A DNA stretch of 64,000 nucleotides, taken from NCBI GenBank assembly GCA_016169945.1, contig JADLSH010000217.1, positions 2,604,001-2,668,000 of the forward strand, given 5' to 3'. This document shows, piece by piece, positions 14,466-27,272 of this stretch; positions within the stretch are counted from its first letter, which is position 1; every line of letters starts with the position of its first letter. The notes beneath the pieces were generated by a model. It was not told the DNA's origin. It saw only the letters and a list, made by a program, of their open reading frames with translations, and did not search any database. The translations under genes were made by a program, and so were the position numbers. This DNA comes from Trachythela sp. YZ-2020. Lineage: Eukaryota > Cnidaria > Anthozoa > Malacalcyonacea > Clavulariidae.

Positions 14466-16111
14466 CAGCCTGGTATCCACGCGCTTTAACGTGCTAAGCG
14501 GTTGCGTGACGCGCGCGTGGAAACTGTAGTGCGCAGCCACGACGGACTGGTTTTATTAGCGCCTGGCAGAAAACGTGTCGAAAAGTGAGATTTTGGTCGA
14601 AAAGTGAGATTTAAAAACTTTTGTTGAACTTTGAGGATTTGTAGCGCTTTTAGCTTGCTTTTCTCGACGAAGCATGGATGAGATCGATGAATCTCTTCAA
14701 AATATTACTCTTAAAAGGTAAATTTGTATGAATTTTTTTCAATATATATTCGAATATGATTATCCATTAACAGTGGAATATATAGTCGTGTATTACTGTA
14801 AAATTATTAAAAGAGTACAATGTTGTCTCTTCACAGATGCGATATCTTATAGACACCAAAGGCAGAGGTAACTAGGTAAGTAGTGTAATAATTATATTAG
14901 TTATATGTCTTGAAGACCAGTAGATATTAAAATATAGTGAATAGCAAGGGGCAAGTGCACTTTAGCTGCATGAAGAGCATACCTCCATGTGAGATATGTT
15001 GAAGCTCTCTGTCTAATTTTGCATTGTTTAAATCTAAACAAGTTTATATAATAATATATTGGGCTGATTTGCCATTTCATTTAGTATCGACAGATACTGT
15101 TTTGTCTAATATATGTCATTGATATCACAGACATTGAGTGATAAACATTTTACTGTTTTTGTTCCTGCATCACATACCAAAGGAAGAAATCCAATCATCA
15201 GTGCATAAATCACCACTTTCCCACAAAAGTCATCAATGGTTGGGGTCATTAACTAGTGCATAATTTTGACATCTTTTCATATTTACAGATAATCCAAGCA
15301 AGAAGGATGAAATTGAACATGTTTGTGTTTCAAAAAAATCAGTCATTGATGTCAATGAATTTACTTGATCTAACTGATGCAGGCAAAAATCGTTTAACAC
15401 TATGTGTTATAGTCAGTTTTCCTGAATGTATCAATCTGTTTGTCCTATCTGACAGAAGAATTAAACAATTAATACACATGCACACAAAAATATATTGTTT
15501 ATTGATTTAAAATTAAATATATAAATGTAAGGAAAATGTTACTGCTAAGTATGACCAATGGTCAACACTTTGTGGCTTTCATGCTATAAAATATTATACA
15601 AATATTAAAATATAAACTTTATAGTTACCTTTATACATGTAGAGTATAATTATTGTGTAGAAATATACGTCATTATTCCCTTGATAGGTTATAAAGTATT
15701 ATCGATCTATCCAATTTAATAATAATATGCAGATGAATACGGCATTAAAATTTAATATATAAACGTGTGGCTAGCCACTGAGATTTTTCAGTGATTTGCG
15801 AAAATCCTTCAATATTAAAATCAGTGACACACTGATACAATAGAGTGTCTTTATTTTACTCCTTTCCAGATGTAGATTGTCGTAAATACTCCAAACGTTG
15901 CCTTGATATGTTCTGGTTTTGAACAATGTTTTATTGCCTTTATTCGCATAACATCTTTCTGTTGACATTTTGATTACAAATTTTGACCGCCATCTTGAAA
16001 GCATTTTCTCCCAGGCGCTTCCCACCGAATTTTCCGTTTCTCCCCACGCGTGTTGTCCCGCGCGCTCTTCACGTAACCGTGTAGCAAGCAAAGCGCCTGG
16101 GTACGAGGCTG
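14466..16111. mobile_element. 1.65-kb terminal-inverted-repeat DNA transposon, probably non-autonomous
   Basis: The left end (CAGCCTGGTATCCACGCGCT) matches the reverse complement of the right end (CAGCCTCGTACCCAGGCGCT) over about 50 imperfect bases. Flanking 9-bp duplications are TACCCGAGA (14457-14465) and TACCCAAGA (16112-16120); one differs by a single base and both lie in the minisatellite unit. Inside the left end, an ATG at 14674 opens a short acidic exon (MDEIDESLQNITLK) ending in a consensus donor AAAAG|GTAAAT at 14717, probably the first transposase exon of an autonomous parent. An 8-9 bp duplication fits hAT-, P- or Mutator-like elements; the superfamily is not resolved. Confidence 0.75.
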
Positions 16112-16480
16112 TACCCAAGATGTGGCATAGACAACCTTATTCCCGAGATGTGACATAGACAATCTTATACCTGCGAGGTGACAAAGACAATCTTATGCCT
16201 GAGAGTTGACATACACGATCATATACCCGAGATGTGACATAGACGAGTCTAATACCCAAGAAGTAACATAAACGAGTCTTTTACCCGAGATGTAACATAG
16301 ACCTACTTAAACCCGTGAGGTGACATAGACAATCTTATACCCGAGAGATGACATGCATAAACCAGTAGCTATAATACGCGAGAGGTAACATAGAAAAGTG
16401 TTGTGCCCCAGAAGTGACATAGACAAGGGCTAATATCCGAGAAGTGACATAGACAAGTCTTATAACCGAGGGGCGTATAA
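16112..16480. repeat. 28-bp minisatellite, second block
   Basis: About 13 further degenerate copies of the same 28-bp unit seen at 13485-14456, continuing in the same orientation to the right of the inserted transposon. Confidence 0.85.
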
Positions 16481-16696
16481 ATAAAATAATTTACGAAGTT
16501 TGGGTACCTCGAAAATATTGTCGGGTTTTGCGAGATTTGTTCGGGATTCTTCAGATCCATTTGCCAGATGGTGTTCGTCACAATATTCACATGAGACAAA
16601 AATCTGTCCTCTAATATGAATTAACTAATGGAATTGGCGCGCCTGTTATTCTAAGGCTACTTTTAAAATACTGCTCTTTGAAATATCACCAGGAGC

Positions 16697-17640
16697 CAAG
16701 GTTACTGGCGCTATGGATTACAATACCGAAAATAACTAAGATTTCAAAAGATTGGTGATTGTAAAACCTAGAAATGCACTGCATATATGCAGTAGTACCC
16801 ATTTCATATCCAAATTATCAAGTTTAAACAAGCTACGTACGTACATACAAGACACTGTGGAATGCCACTGTGGACGTGCATGTTAACACGAACATACTGG
16901 TTGTCGAGTTGTTATTGCCAAAGTTATGCCAAAAAACATTTCAATATACCCTAGGTGGTATCGGAAACTATAACAACAAAAGATATGCTGGGTATTGTTA
17001 TACCATAGTTTGCTGTGGATACCGTTGCTATAAACTACCCTACAACAAATATGAAGATATGAATGCTATCTTTTGACTGTAGCTGTGTTTTAAATTAATA
17101 GCTAGGCAAATTGAATAACAGAATTGATTGCGGCATTGTGGTTTTTATGATTAATTACATGAAATTCACTCTATATAGAAATGAAGTCTATAGGGAGTCT
17201 ATAGAAATGTAACCCATAGGGAGTCTATACGGAAATGCAGTCTATAGAAATTGAGTTTATACAATAAACAGTAGAAATGAAGTCTGAAGCACAGTATAGA
17301 GACGACCAGTAGGGCCACTGATTTGAAATTTTGTGTGGCCGCTCATTACGCATTGGCAGCCAGTCAATTGCTTTTTCTGCCCAATAAGCAAACTGGACTA
17401 ACTTTCCTGGCCAGGAAACTGCATATTTTTCATAAAAAGCCGGCTACATGTTGCATCGCCGAGTGGCCCTACTGGTCGTCTCTATACTGTGGTCTGAAGT
17501 CATGAAACTTATCATAATATGTATACTTCTCTTTATGGACACAGCTTTTTTACACCTTTTGTGTCTGTAGATATGAATGAGAAAGTTTTTCATGCTATTT
17601 TGTAGACTCTCACTGCCATATACGTGGATTGTGGGTGGTA
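16697..17640. repeat. Dispersed repeat family R, copy 1 (partial)
   Basis: Begins with TACTGGCGCTATGGATTACA, which also starts the copy at 32323. Its second half (TTGCTGTGGATACCGTTGCT near 17013-17032) matches 59279-59298. The region is interrupted by the MITE at 17290-17491. Confidence 0.65.
17290..17491. mobile_element. 202-bp MITE with perfect 30-bp inverted repeats
   Basis: The left end CACAGTATAGAGACGACCAG... is repeated in perfect inverse for 30 bases at the right end (17462-17491). Identical 8-bp target duplications GTCTGAAG flank it at 17282-17289 and 17492-17499. An 8-bp duplication fits a hAT- or P-type element. It is too short to encode a transposase. Confidence 0.9.
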
Positions 17641-18900
17641 TTAAAATCAGTACCATGTTTGGATAATCTATATATTGGTAAATAACAGGGGGTGTTCAAA
17701 AATGCAATGTAACAGTCAGTGCTAGCATAAATCAGACATTCGCAACTTCATTATATATCAAAAACGTTGGAAGGGCTCTCTCAAGAAAGCCGGCTTAGTT
17801 GATAATATATACATACATACATAAAATTTTATTGCTGCCGCAGCGAGGTCGCCTGAAGCGACCGAGCAAGGCAGCAGACCTAATCTTTGAAGTAGAGGGC
17901 GAAATCTCGATTTTAACCAGCGCGATGCATTATAGTCGCCGGTATTTTTTTACCATAATGCACTTCGGTCCGCTTCTTTAATCCTTCACGTGCGTGTGCA
18001 CGTTCTTTCTTTCTGAACAAGTGTTTGTCTAGTTCCCGATTAACCGTGTCTAGATTAAGTTGACCCGAAGTTGTGATCAAAGACAAAGTATAAACTCCTG
18101 GGTTTCAAAAGTGAGCCTTTGTTCTACTTTTAAGTTATTCATACATTTGATATAATTATACTCGTGTGATAAACATTTGCGTATTTTTCGCAATGGTCCC
18201 GGTTAGGTCTATAAGATTGTATATATGCATGAACATCACTCTCGAGAACTACCGATCATCATCTCAGCATAAACATGATAATAGTACGTAGTTTTGTTTT
18301 GGTGGATACACCACGTATGTTAATGAGTTACAAAACTACTATTATCTTTTCACCATGCAAAACTAGTGTCTAGAAACTCCATGTGAAAAGACACATTTGA
18401 TTACACTGTTTTATTGCGCCTTTATACTAATAACCCCAATGACCTTGAGATGTTTCCTGATACGTTGCGTGCGACCATACTACAGACGCCGAGACAGTGG
18501 CCTATATATGTTTACAGTTGAAAACATGAATATATTCAGTATTGTGTTGAACGTACGTATTGTGTTGAATATGTTCATGTAAACATTCTCATGTTTTTCT
18601 TATTTTATAATGTAGAGAATCTTTCATAAAAATAGAATCTTTGGTTAATAATATAAGTTAATAAAATTATTTTATGCATTTCAAAGAGTTTCAAATATTC
18701 ATCAATGATTACTGTAATCTTCTGCTTAACGACAATATTTCTGCTGCTATTTCTGAACGTCTCGTTTAACACCCAGAAGTTTGGATTTAATTTGTGCGAC
18801 ACAACTTCGTGGTTTGCTGCCAAAGGCAGCATTACTACCCTATGGGTAACCTAGTTTAAACACTCCTAGCCCCAACAACAATATGTTGATTTCCATGGGG
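17640..18900. other. No gene recognised
   Basis: AT-rich sequence. A small GC-rich hairpin-like patch at about 17836-17875 (GCGAGGTCGCCTGAAGCGAC) is the only structure I see. Confidence 0.4.
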
Positions 18901-19009
18901 GGCGTGCTATAGAATTTATAAAGGATACAAAATCAATTAAATATATTAATGAAAATGAGTACAAAATAGAAACAGGACATGCAAATATAACTATATTACA
19001 GATTATCAA

Positions 19010-19260
19010 ATATAATGATCATGCCATAATAAGCCTTTCCTAATCTATGGAACGGGACCTCGAAATCGTAGAAGCTTTTTAAATGAATATAAGGTGTTGG
19101 CCTTTTTGGCATCATTAGGTCAATTATTCCAAATGAAGGCAGCATTATATTTAAAAATTATTTTCCTAAATTCAGTCTTAGGCATTGGTAGCGCTGTAAA
19201 TCTGTGTCCCTATTTCCAAGATTGTATGAAATAGGGCAATTATCAATTTTTTGAAACGAT
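19010..19260 (-). mobile_element. 3' tail remnant of a non-LTR retrotransposon
   Basis: The minus strand reads, with stops, KTEFRKIIFKYNAAFIWNN followed by PNDAKKANTLYSFKKLL. This resembles the C-terminal signature of CR1/L2-like reverse transcriptases (aromatic-W-N-x-LP ... SFKxxL). The copy is too decayed to place further. Confidence 0.5.
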
Positions 19261-19557
19261 TCATTCAAATTAGGTAATGATAATAGTTGACTAAGTACTT
19301 TAATTGTTGTTTGCTCTATATAATGGCCTAGCTAATATTTCAGAAAGTGCCAACTTGACTTGAATTGATTACAATAAGTAGTACTTGACATATAATATCA
19401 AGACTAAATAGGTCCTATCTCCATATCAGATAAATATCCATGTCAGATAAAGATCAGTCAGACGAGTTTCCACTCTTGCAATTGAATGGCGCCATTATTT
19501 CAAGATTAGCCTACGTCTAGGATACTATTATTTAATATATTAGTAGGAGCTAAGATT

Positions 19558-20150
19558 ACACTGTAAAAACTGATAGGTTAAAATAACCAAAAAAAATAGG
19601 TTATTTGGGTTGGTCTAGGACAACCGGTTTAAAATAGGTTATTTAAATAGGTAGAAATAACTAAAACTAAATAGGTTAAAACAAACCATTTCTAGTGGGT
19701 TATTTTAACCTATAATATAAAGTCTATTTTAACCAATAATTAATTGGTCAATTTAACTGAATACAAATAGTTAATTGTACCTATTTAAAATATGTTATTA
19801 TAACATTTATTTTTAAGTTAAAACAACCTAAATTTAAACCGTTAAATCTACTCAAGAGATATAGGTTGTTTTTGCCATATAAATATAGGTTGTTTTTACT
19901 TATAAATATTTGGTCATTTTAACCAATAATATTTGGTCAATTTAACCTATAAGATTTGGTTGATACAAATATAACCTATTCTTTATAGTTGAAACAACCC
20001 ATAAATAATGGTGAAGGCCATGAGTCTAAACCAGCCCTTTAAAATAGGTTACATGCGGTTGATTCAACCTAAAAAAAATAGGTTAAAATCAAATAGGTTA
20101 AAATCAAATAGGTTAAAATCAAATATTTTAAAATCAAATATTTTAAAATC
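19558..20150. repeat. AGGTTAAAATAACC-rich repeat element, copy 1
   Basis: Starts at ACTGTAAAAACTGATAGGTT and continues as a degenerate series of near-palindromic GGTTATTTTAACC motifs about every 20-30 bp. It ends in a short 15-bp tandem (ATAGGTTAAAATCAA) near 20083-20150. The same terminus appears in inverse at 32323. Confidence 0.7.
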
Positions 20151-20640
20151 AATATTCGACTCAAAATCAAATTAGTAAATATTAAACAATTTCAGTAATA
20201 TGGTAAAAATCATGTATTTTTCTTAAGGAATACATAAGTCTTATATAAGATATAAATAACATAATCTACGAAATAATTTAGTGCCAGTGTGCGACATTGC
20301 AAAACAGTAAAGTGGAAGTGGAGGAGAGTTTGTTAGCATGCAGTCACGATATTATATTGTGAAAGAAAAAAGCTCTCCATATAGAAGAAACAATGGTTAT
20401 CTCACACAATTCACTAGCTTGTAAGCTATATATAGTTTTGAGTTATACTATATAGAAACATTCACAGAAATAGCCCATGATTGTGACGGCCATAACTCTC
20501 CTCGTACACTCTAATCATTAAAGATAAAGACAATGTATCCTGCATGTACAATACATGCATTACATTAATGATACAATATCATCATTATCATAAATTGTCC
20601 CATTATAAATTGTATCATCAAAAATTGTTCCATTTAATGT
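20150..20640. other. No gene recognised
   Basis: AT-rich spacer downstream (3') of the minus-strand SAM-domain gene. No convincing poly(A) signal was singled out. Confidence 0.4.
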
Positions 20641-20646
20641 GTTCGT

Positions 20647-23600
20647 TTACATTTGGCTTAGGAAGTTCTCTACGCCAATTGGTAAAGTTTGGCAACTATT
20701 GCCCAAAAGAACATGTTCTAAAAACATGTAAATGTTTTTGCTATGACCTGTTGGCCCCTTTGGGTACTGCGCGTTAAAAACGTAGTACGCTGCAAGCAAA
20801 CATGTCACTGCGTTGGCTATATTGCACGATCTGAATTTGTTTACCACCATTCCCCCTGCAATCAATGAAATTGAACTTATCTCTTCCAGAGGTCCGGTGG
20901 CCAATAGACGAGGGGTTGAACATCCTGATATTTTAGGAGCAACTTCAGAATCATCCTGCAACAAGGAATATAAATGAGTGACGACATTTTAAGCATTTCA
21001 TGCACAACTTACACTTTTATCTAAATATTGTACTTCTTCTCCTGTAGTTACATTACAAAATATACATCACTTAATAATTTCTACCTAGATGCTATAAAAT
21101 ATATAAAATTCACTTACAAGAACAACTTCAAATAAATGTTCTCCTGAGGTATGTTTGTGGGTACTCTTCTCCCCAAGGACATACGGCAAAGCTGCCATGA
21201 TACAACGGTTTTCTAACTCTACAAAAATTAAACATAGAATAAATTTCTGTACAGTATATATACACATATAGATTAACTTCTATATAGATTAAGTATCTTA
21301 ATCTATATTAATCGTTTAATCCATGTCCATAATATAAACGTTTGCATACTATACAATTGTTTCTTCAAAACCTGTAATCACTGTAATCAATCATACAGGT
21401 ACCACAAATCCCCAAAAATACGAGATTTTACCACACATTTCTCACAAGAGTTGCGGTGAAATCTCACATTTTCTGGAATTTGTGGTACCTGTATTAAATT
21501 ACCTCTTTCATCTGTCACTTCGCAATCATCCAACTTGACCAATATATTGTTGACAGCACGACAATTATTCTTCTTCAATGCTGCCAAAATCTGTGGCTTC
21601 TTTAGTTGCCACAACTCTCTGATCTCTTTCCCAATGTTTTCCTTGTCGAGGATTCGCCCTAACTCTGCCTTCATCTAAAGAATGAGTTTTAAAAAAATGA
21701 GCGAAGTCAGCGAACAAAGTAGACTATACACTAGTAGTTGCAAACAGTAGGTTGTTCAACTACCTGAAAAAAAAGAAAACAACTTCTTTGAAGATGGTTT
21801 TCTTATTTTTCAGGTAGTTGAACAACCTACTTTTGGAAATACTTCTCACATCGCTACCTACACTGACACCCCCTCACTATACCATATACATGTACACTCA
21901 CTATTGTTTAGGATGGAAACATGCAACACAAGCAAAGGGTAAATCTCTAAATTCGACGAAGAGTTACCACTGAGAAACATTGTTGCAGAAAAAGTAGTGC
22001 TCCAAGGCTACTAAATATTGATGTTTACCTGAACCCCTTTATCATCTTTGAGGAAAGGATAATCTTGCACTAGTTTCCACACACGGACATTGTCAATAAG
22101 CACTGCCCTTCTGCGCTTTGGATAAGTGTTGTCCATCAAGAGTTTCACCTGTGCAAAGTCGGGATTCCCTTTCCGATACAGGTCGACCAACCTTTTCTGG
22201 TGTGCATCCATTGTTTCTTCTGTTTCCCCAGAAGGAATGGGCGAATCACGGAATTCTTGGAATGCTTCTTCTTCCTCCCTGGCTTTGCCTTAAGGACCAC
22301 AATGCCCTCCGCCTCTAGTTGTTTTTTCTCAACCTTAGCCACCCTCTTCTTGACATTGGCAAAGCGTGCTTGTATCTTTTTCTCCCATATTTGCTATATT
22401 GGAAATGATATATCATTAAAAACTAATAAAAATGTGATATTTAAATTTATTTTTTGCACTATAAAAAGCTACAGTACCACTACCTTTTATGAAATGCGTA
22501 TCAATTCTAAAGTATAATTAGATTTGGTCTCACAATTACAGATTTGTTGGACAATAGAGGAGGGGATAAAACGAAGATGTGATATCAAAATTTCAACTTT
22601 GCAAACACATTTTTCTCGGTGTTATATATAATACATGTATGTATGTGTAAGTGCTTAAATAACAAAGCCAACACACTCTTTTTTATGAGTTAATATTAGT
22701 AATAGATAATTCCAGAAAATATTCACACCATTAGACAGATTAAAATTTCAAAGCAGGTGGTTAAGAAAACATTAATAAAAGGTCAGGTTTAGTCTGGCAA
22801 GTAAAATCATCTGGTGTTAGACATCGAGTGCAACACTAAAGTAGGGTGTGTCTGGGTGCATTGTCAGCTAATGAGCAAATAAATAAATAATAACAATGTC
22901 AACAAATAGATTTGGTCTCACAATCACTGACTTCTTCCTCAAGTGTGAATTGGGGTAAGAAGAATCTGTAATTTTACAAGATTACTGACTTTACAGTAAT
23001 CTTGACATACTGACAGCTCCGCAATTGGGTTAGGTGGTTAACGCAATCACATAAAGTCCAGTCAAACCATAGGCAGCCCAATGACTATGGTGGTTTATTA
23101 AATAATGTGACTAAAACATTCAAATTTTCAATAAAACTATTGTTACCTTGTTGAAAATGACGAAAATATGATAAATTTACTTGACAATAATACAATTCTT
23201 TAGTTCTCGTTGCCTGCGACGGGCGACGTACGTCACTGCATAAACGAGAACTAAAGAATTGTGTTATTGTCAAGTAAATTTATCATATTTTCGTCATTTT
23301 CAACAAGGTAACAATAGTTTAGTCACATTATTTAATAAACCACCATAGTCACTGGGCTGCCTATGGTCAAATGAGAATGAGAGTTGATGAAAGTCAATGA
23401 GAGTTGCAACTTTCGGTCACATTTGACCACCAACTCTCACACACTCTCATCAACTTTGAGCTGGTTCAAATTTTGATGAGAGTTGATAAGAGTCTTCCTC
23501 GTATGACGAGTGATGGAGTTATATATAAGAATTTTCCAAGTTTCCATAGTGTAGAAGAGGTTAAATTTTTCCAGTATAATACATGCAAACGCTAAAGAAT

Positions 23601-26600
23601 ATATACCTGTAACTAAGGCAACACACTCTGATTTATGAGTTATTAATGTTAGAACTGGATGATTCCAGTCCTAACATCAGTTAGTTACTACTTATCACAG
23701 TAATACTAAAATAGACTTGAAAATAGCATTGAAAATATGATAGCAAATATTAGTGAAACTTACATGGCCAGCACCAAATGAGCCTTTTAGGAAAGGGTAC
23801 TTCATCACAAGCTGCAGGGCAATGTGGGTTCTCTCCTCCACAGTTGGATATGACGTGTGTGCCATTATTGAAGTGCAAAGCTGCCTAATTAAGGCACTTC
23901 TTTGCAGTGGAGTCAAACTGCCATTTTCAAGTCCTTTTTCAACATCTGGCTCCACTAGCATTAAATCAAGAAAAAAATATTGTTACACAAAGTAAAATGC
24001 TAAAGTAAGGAGCATCTGGGTGCATTGCCAGCTAATGGGTTGACAAGAAACACTGGCAGATAGTTGTCTAATTAAGTATAATTGTCTGGCGTTTGACAGA
24101 GTAAAATACTAAAGTAGGGCGCATTGCAAGCTAATGGGTTAACCCATTAACTGGCAGTACCCTATCACTAATCAACTGGCACTAGACAAGCTACATGTAA
24201 TAGGTTAATATCCTCAATTGCACCATGTAAAAAATGCTTTATTGCCATACCCTTGTTGGAAGGCAAAATTTGCTTAACCAATCTGAATTTTCAGCAGCAA
24301 CAGCCTAAATATAATATTGGAAATAGAATGTACATGTAACATAAACTACAACAATATAGTGGAGGACGTACATTCAAAACATACCATAAACTAAATGAAG
24401 TGGCCATATTTCTACAATTTATTACAATGTCATCAAGATATAGTGATGAAATCAAATGACATGAAATGTTTCAGTTGAAAATTTGTATTTTTACAAACTC
24501 ATTATGTCAATTTCAACACTGAAATGTACATAATAATTACAAATCATGATATGCAGTCAACATTTTTCTTTGTAAAATCATTGCTAATTAATGTGATGCA
24601 CCCATAAAGAATTTTATAGTATTCAAATTTACCTCAGACTTTTGCCTTTTTGGAGAAATGCTGGAAGGTAAACTGGAGGCACTTTTATGTTTCCTGGGAC
24701 TTCGTCTTAAACCAAGGGGAGTTTGAAATTCAATGCTTCTCTTCGCAGGCGGACTACCAGATGGACTGCTGATACAGATGGGAAATGTTTCAGAAAAATC
24801 TGAAACATTATCCTCGGACTCATTCAGTCGAGGGAATAAAGGACTTTCATCCACAAAGCTAGGTTCCTGGCTTGTACATGGTGAACATGTAGGTACCTTT
24901 AATGGGCACTTTAAACCATTGGCATCAAACACCTGCAAAAATTAGAACATAATGACATAATTAGGCAGGTGGTGTCATTGCTTGACAAAATGTACATACC
25001 CATCCTACCTTAGCGATGACTCTAAGATAACACGCTGGGTGTGAGAGATACAAGTGACTGAAGAGTCAGTCCAAATATATGGGCCTGATACTTGACATAC
25101 TACCTACAGTATTGAGCTAACTGACACTGGTTACTGCCAGCAGGTCTACAAATTTTTATATGTTAGAGTAGCAAGCGAAACAGTAATGATACTAAACCAG
25201 GTTGCCGCAAATGAACCAAAGTTTAGCTTGAATTTCATTTTTATCTGGTAGTTACATGCAAAGCATTGCACAAGTAAAAGTATGGCAAGTACTGTCATGA
25301 AAAAATAATACCGGTATAAGACTCTTTTTAAGCTTCCACTGGTTAAGAAAAGATGGAACATCTTCATAACCTGTCAGCCAAAGATGGCACATCTTTCTGG
25401 CACAAGAGTGTCCACTAAAAGTATTCTAAACGATTATTCCAAATGTATGTTGTGTTTATATATTTTGCATTGCGCTGTCATGAGAGAATAATATAAGCTA
25501 TTTTTAAACTTCCACTGGTTAAGAAAAGATGGAACACCTTCATAACCTGCCAGCCAAAGATGGCACATCTTTCTGGCACAAGAGTTTCCACTAAAAGTAT
25601 TCTTAACACATTAGCTGGCAATGCACCCAAAGTACTTCTTTGGTTATTCTCTGTCTAACGCCAAAGTATTTTAACAAAACTCTCAACTGTCTAACGCCAG
25701 GCGATTTTTTTATCAGTGGTATTACTACTGCTGGCCAATGTGTTAACAAAACTAAAAAATCTGCCATTGTCTATTTAGTGTTTTATTCCGTCTTACGCCA
25801 GACGATTGTACTTGTTAGTGGTAGAGTACTGCCAGTTAACGGGTTAATTATTTGTGTTTTGTGCACAAATACATTTCTCTTTGATCTTGACCCAGTCAGA
25901 ACCCTTTAAATACCCGCTTCCTCTTGTGACCATAACATACTGTAAGCGTATAATCTTATGTAACCATCATGTAACCATAGGCGCAATTATCATTCTCCAA
26001 ATTTGTCCTGCAGTGCAGGGTGAAGCTAAAACATTACTTGTAGAATTTAGAACAGAGGTAACATAGTTAACCCTTAATAATCTCTATACCCTCACTGTTA
26101 TCCTACTGTCCAAGAAAATGAATGTAGATATGTAGTACATAGATTTACATACATAGGGTAGCACCAACAGATGTATTTTATTTCATTTTATTCTCGAAAT
26201 TCCATAAAGTTAGTCAATGTACAGCATTTAACATTGTGTCTTGAAAGATGGCATCACAATGTTGTATAAAAATGTATATTTTAAAATCATAAATCTGTTG
26301 TCTCTGTCATTTATTTTAACGGTTAAACCGCCGTATAGGTGCAAAAATATATATAGACATACTGTATAGGCAATATACTTCTATTGGTGCTAGTATCCGT
26401 ATGTATTATTTATATTAAATGTATGTATAAAATACTATTTATAGAATACCTCTCCAGTAGCTTCGCTCCAAGCAGAAAGAAATCGCTTTCTTAACTTAAA
26501 GCGTGGCAGCAGTTGACTAATATCTGGCAAACTGAAGCCAAAAAAGTCTTCCCCATCAATCTCGTTTGCTATAAAAACGCAAAACCATATCGGTGAATGA

Positions 26601-27272
26601 ATATACTATTATAAATGAACAAGGTGACACACAACGGGGTAAACAAGGGAATAAGGGATAGATAGGACTATTGAGGGAGCAATTAGTACAAGCTTGCCAT
26701 GCGTGGTCCGCGTGGTGCATTCATGGCTCGAGGCGCTTAACTGCCAGGCCATGGCTTGGCCATCTGTAAAGCAAGACGAAACGCACAATCCCAATATATA
26801 AATATATAGTCTAATACGATCATTTTCTCATTAACATAGTAAAATCCACGGTCTAAATGTTTCTAAATGAAAGAATAGTTATAAATAAGAAGACATTCGA
26901 GTGCACAGAAGCCGCACGCGCCGCGCTAACAATCTAACATGCGCTTCATGTTTGGTATAAACTTTGGTGTTTTGTGAAATGAATCTCGAATTGAATATTT
27001 TGCGAATCGAATCTTTATATGCGATCTACATGAGTTATATAGTTCGCGGTTGTGAGCTGTTAGCACCATTGTGAACAATGAAGTCAAACTGAAATTAAAC
27101 TCAAGGAAGGCTATAGTGCGCAAACTAGAATATCGCGCGGCCCGCGGCCGTATAGAAGTGAGACCCATATCTTACCTTGAAATTCCGACACTGCTTCGTC
27201 CAATCCTGTTTCCTTCAGCCAGGCCACAACATTAGATGGTTGAGATACTTTCGAAATGGACAATTTAGACAT
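20647..27272 (-). CDS. SAM-domain multi-exon gene, SAMD3-like family
   Basis: Nine exons assigned by splice consensus and phase: 27272-27176, 26568-26450, 24932-24633, about 24300-24247, 23954-23764, 22393-22029, 21674-21503, 21218-21118 and 20955-20647 (stop). The product is about 570 aa. Exons 1-2 form a SAM domain (VVAWLKETGLDEAVSEF, then EIDGEDFFGFSLPDISQLLP), normally a protein-protein interaction module. Exon 3 is a Ser/Pro/Lys linker (LRRSPRKHKSASSLPSSISP) with a likely nuclear localisation patch. Exons 5-9 match the conserved C-terminal part of SAMD3-like proteins common in fish and cnidarians (RRRAVLIDNVRVWKLVQDYP; AVTCLLAAYYVFNAQYPKG). Two one-base inconsistencies stand out: exon 4 leaves in phase 0 while exon 5 needs phase 1, and exon 6 lacks one base near 22236. 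This could be a pseudogene or assembly indels. Molecular function is unknown. Confidence 0.65.
21747..21830. repeat. 84-bp hairpin in an intron
   Basis: GTAGGTTGTTCAACTACCTG is repeated in inverse at the right end (CAGGTAGTTGAACAACCTAC), with arms of about 34 bases around a short loop. It lies between exons 6 and 7 of the SAM-domain gene. Confidence 0.85.
23056..23518. mobile_element. MITE (CCAGTCAAA type) carrying a nested fold-back element
   Basis: With the 23067-23366 insertion removed, the sequence GTCCAGTCAAATGAGAATGA and the following GAGAGTTGATG-rich stretch match the MITE at 34452-34615 (CCCAGGTCAAACGAGGATGA). It lies in the intron between exons 5 and 6 of the SAM-domain gene. Confidence 0.6.
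23067..23366. mobile_element. 300-bp fold-back element with 5-bp target duplication
   Basis: CCATAGGCAGCCCAATGACT at the left is mirrored at the right end. The inverted arms extend about 130 bases each, leaving a GC-richer loop near 23215-23245. Target duplication TCAAA flanks it at 23062-23066 and 23367-23371. It has no coding capacity. Confidence 0.9.
25325..25605. repeat. Two-copy direct repeat, 178-bp offset
   Basis: About 100 bp beginning TTTTAAACTTCCACTGGTTA (second copy) and containing CCAAAGATGGCACATCTTTC occurs at about 25325-25425 and again at 25503-25605, inside the intron between exons 2 and 3 of the SAM-domain gene. Confidence 0.75.
25605..25850. repeat. Dispersed intronic repeat (CTAACGCCA / ACTGCCAGTTAA type)
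   Basis: Related short segments occur in opposite orientation near 22800-22870, 23990-24045 and 24090-24180 (GGGTGCATTGCCAGCTAATG). All are within introns of the SAM-domain gene. They look like fragments of one short interspersed family. Confidence 0.45.

Noticed and set aside
13485..16480. Regular 28-bp repeats looking like a CRISPR array
   Set aside because: Units are contiguous and degenerate with no unique spacers, and the genome is eukaryotic.
25640..26066. Two overlapping plus-strand frames suggesting a small membrane protein
   Set aside because: They lie in an intron of the SAM-domain gene across a dispersed repeat and show no consistent start or splice context.
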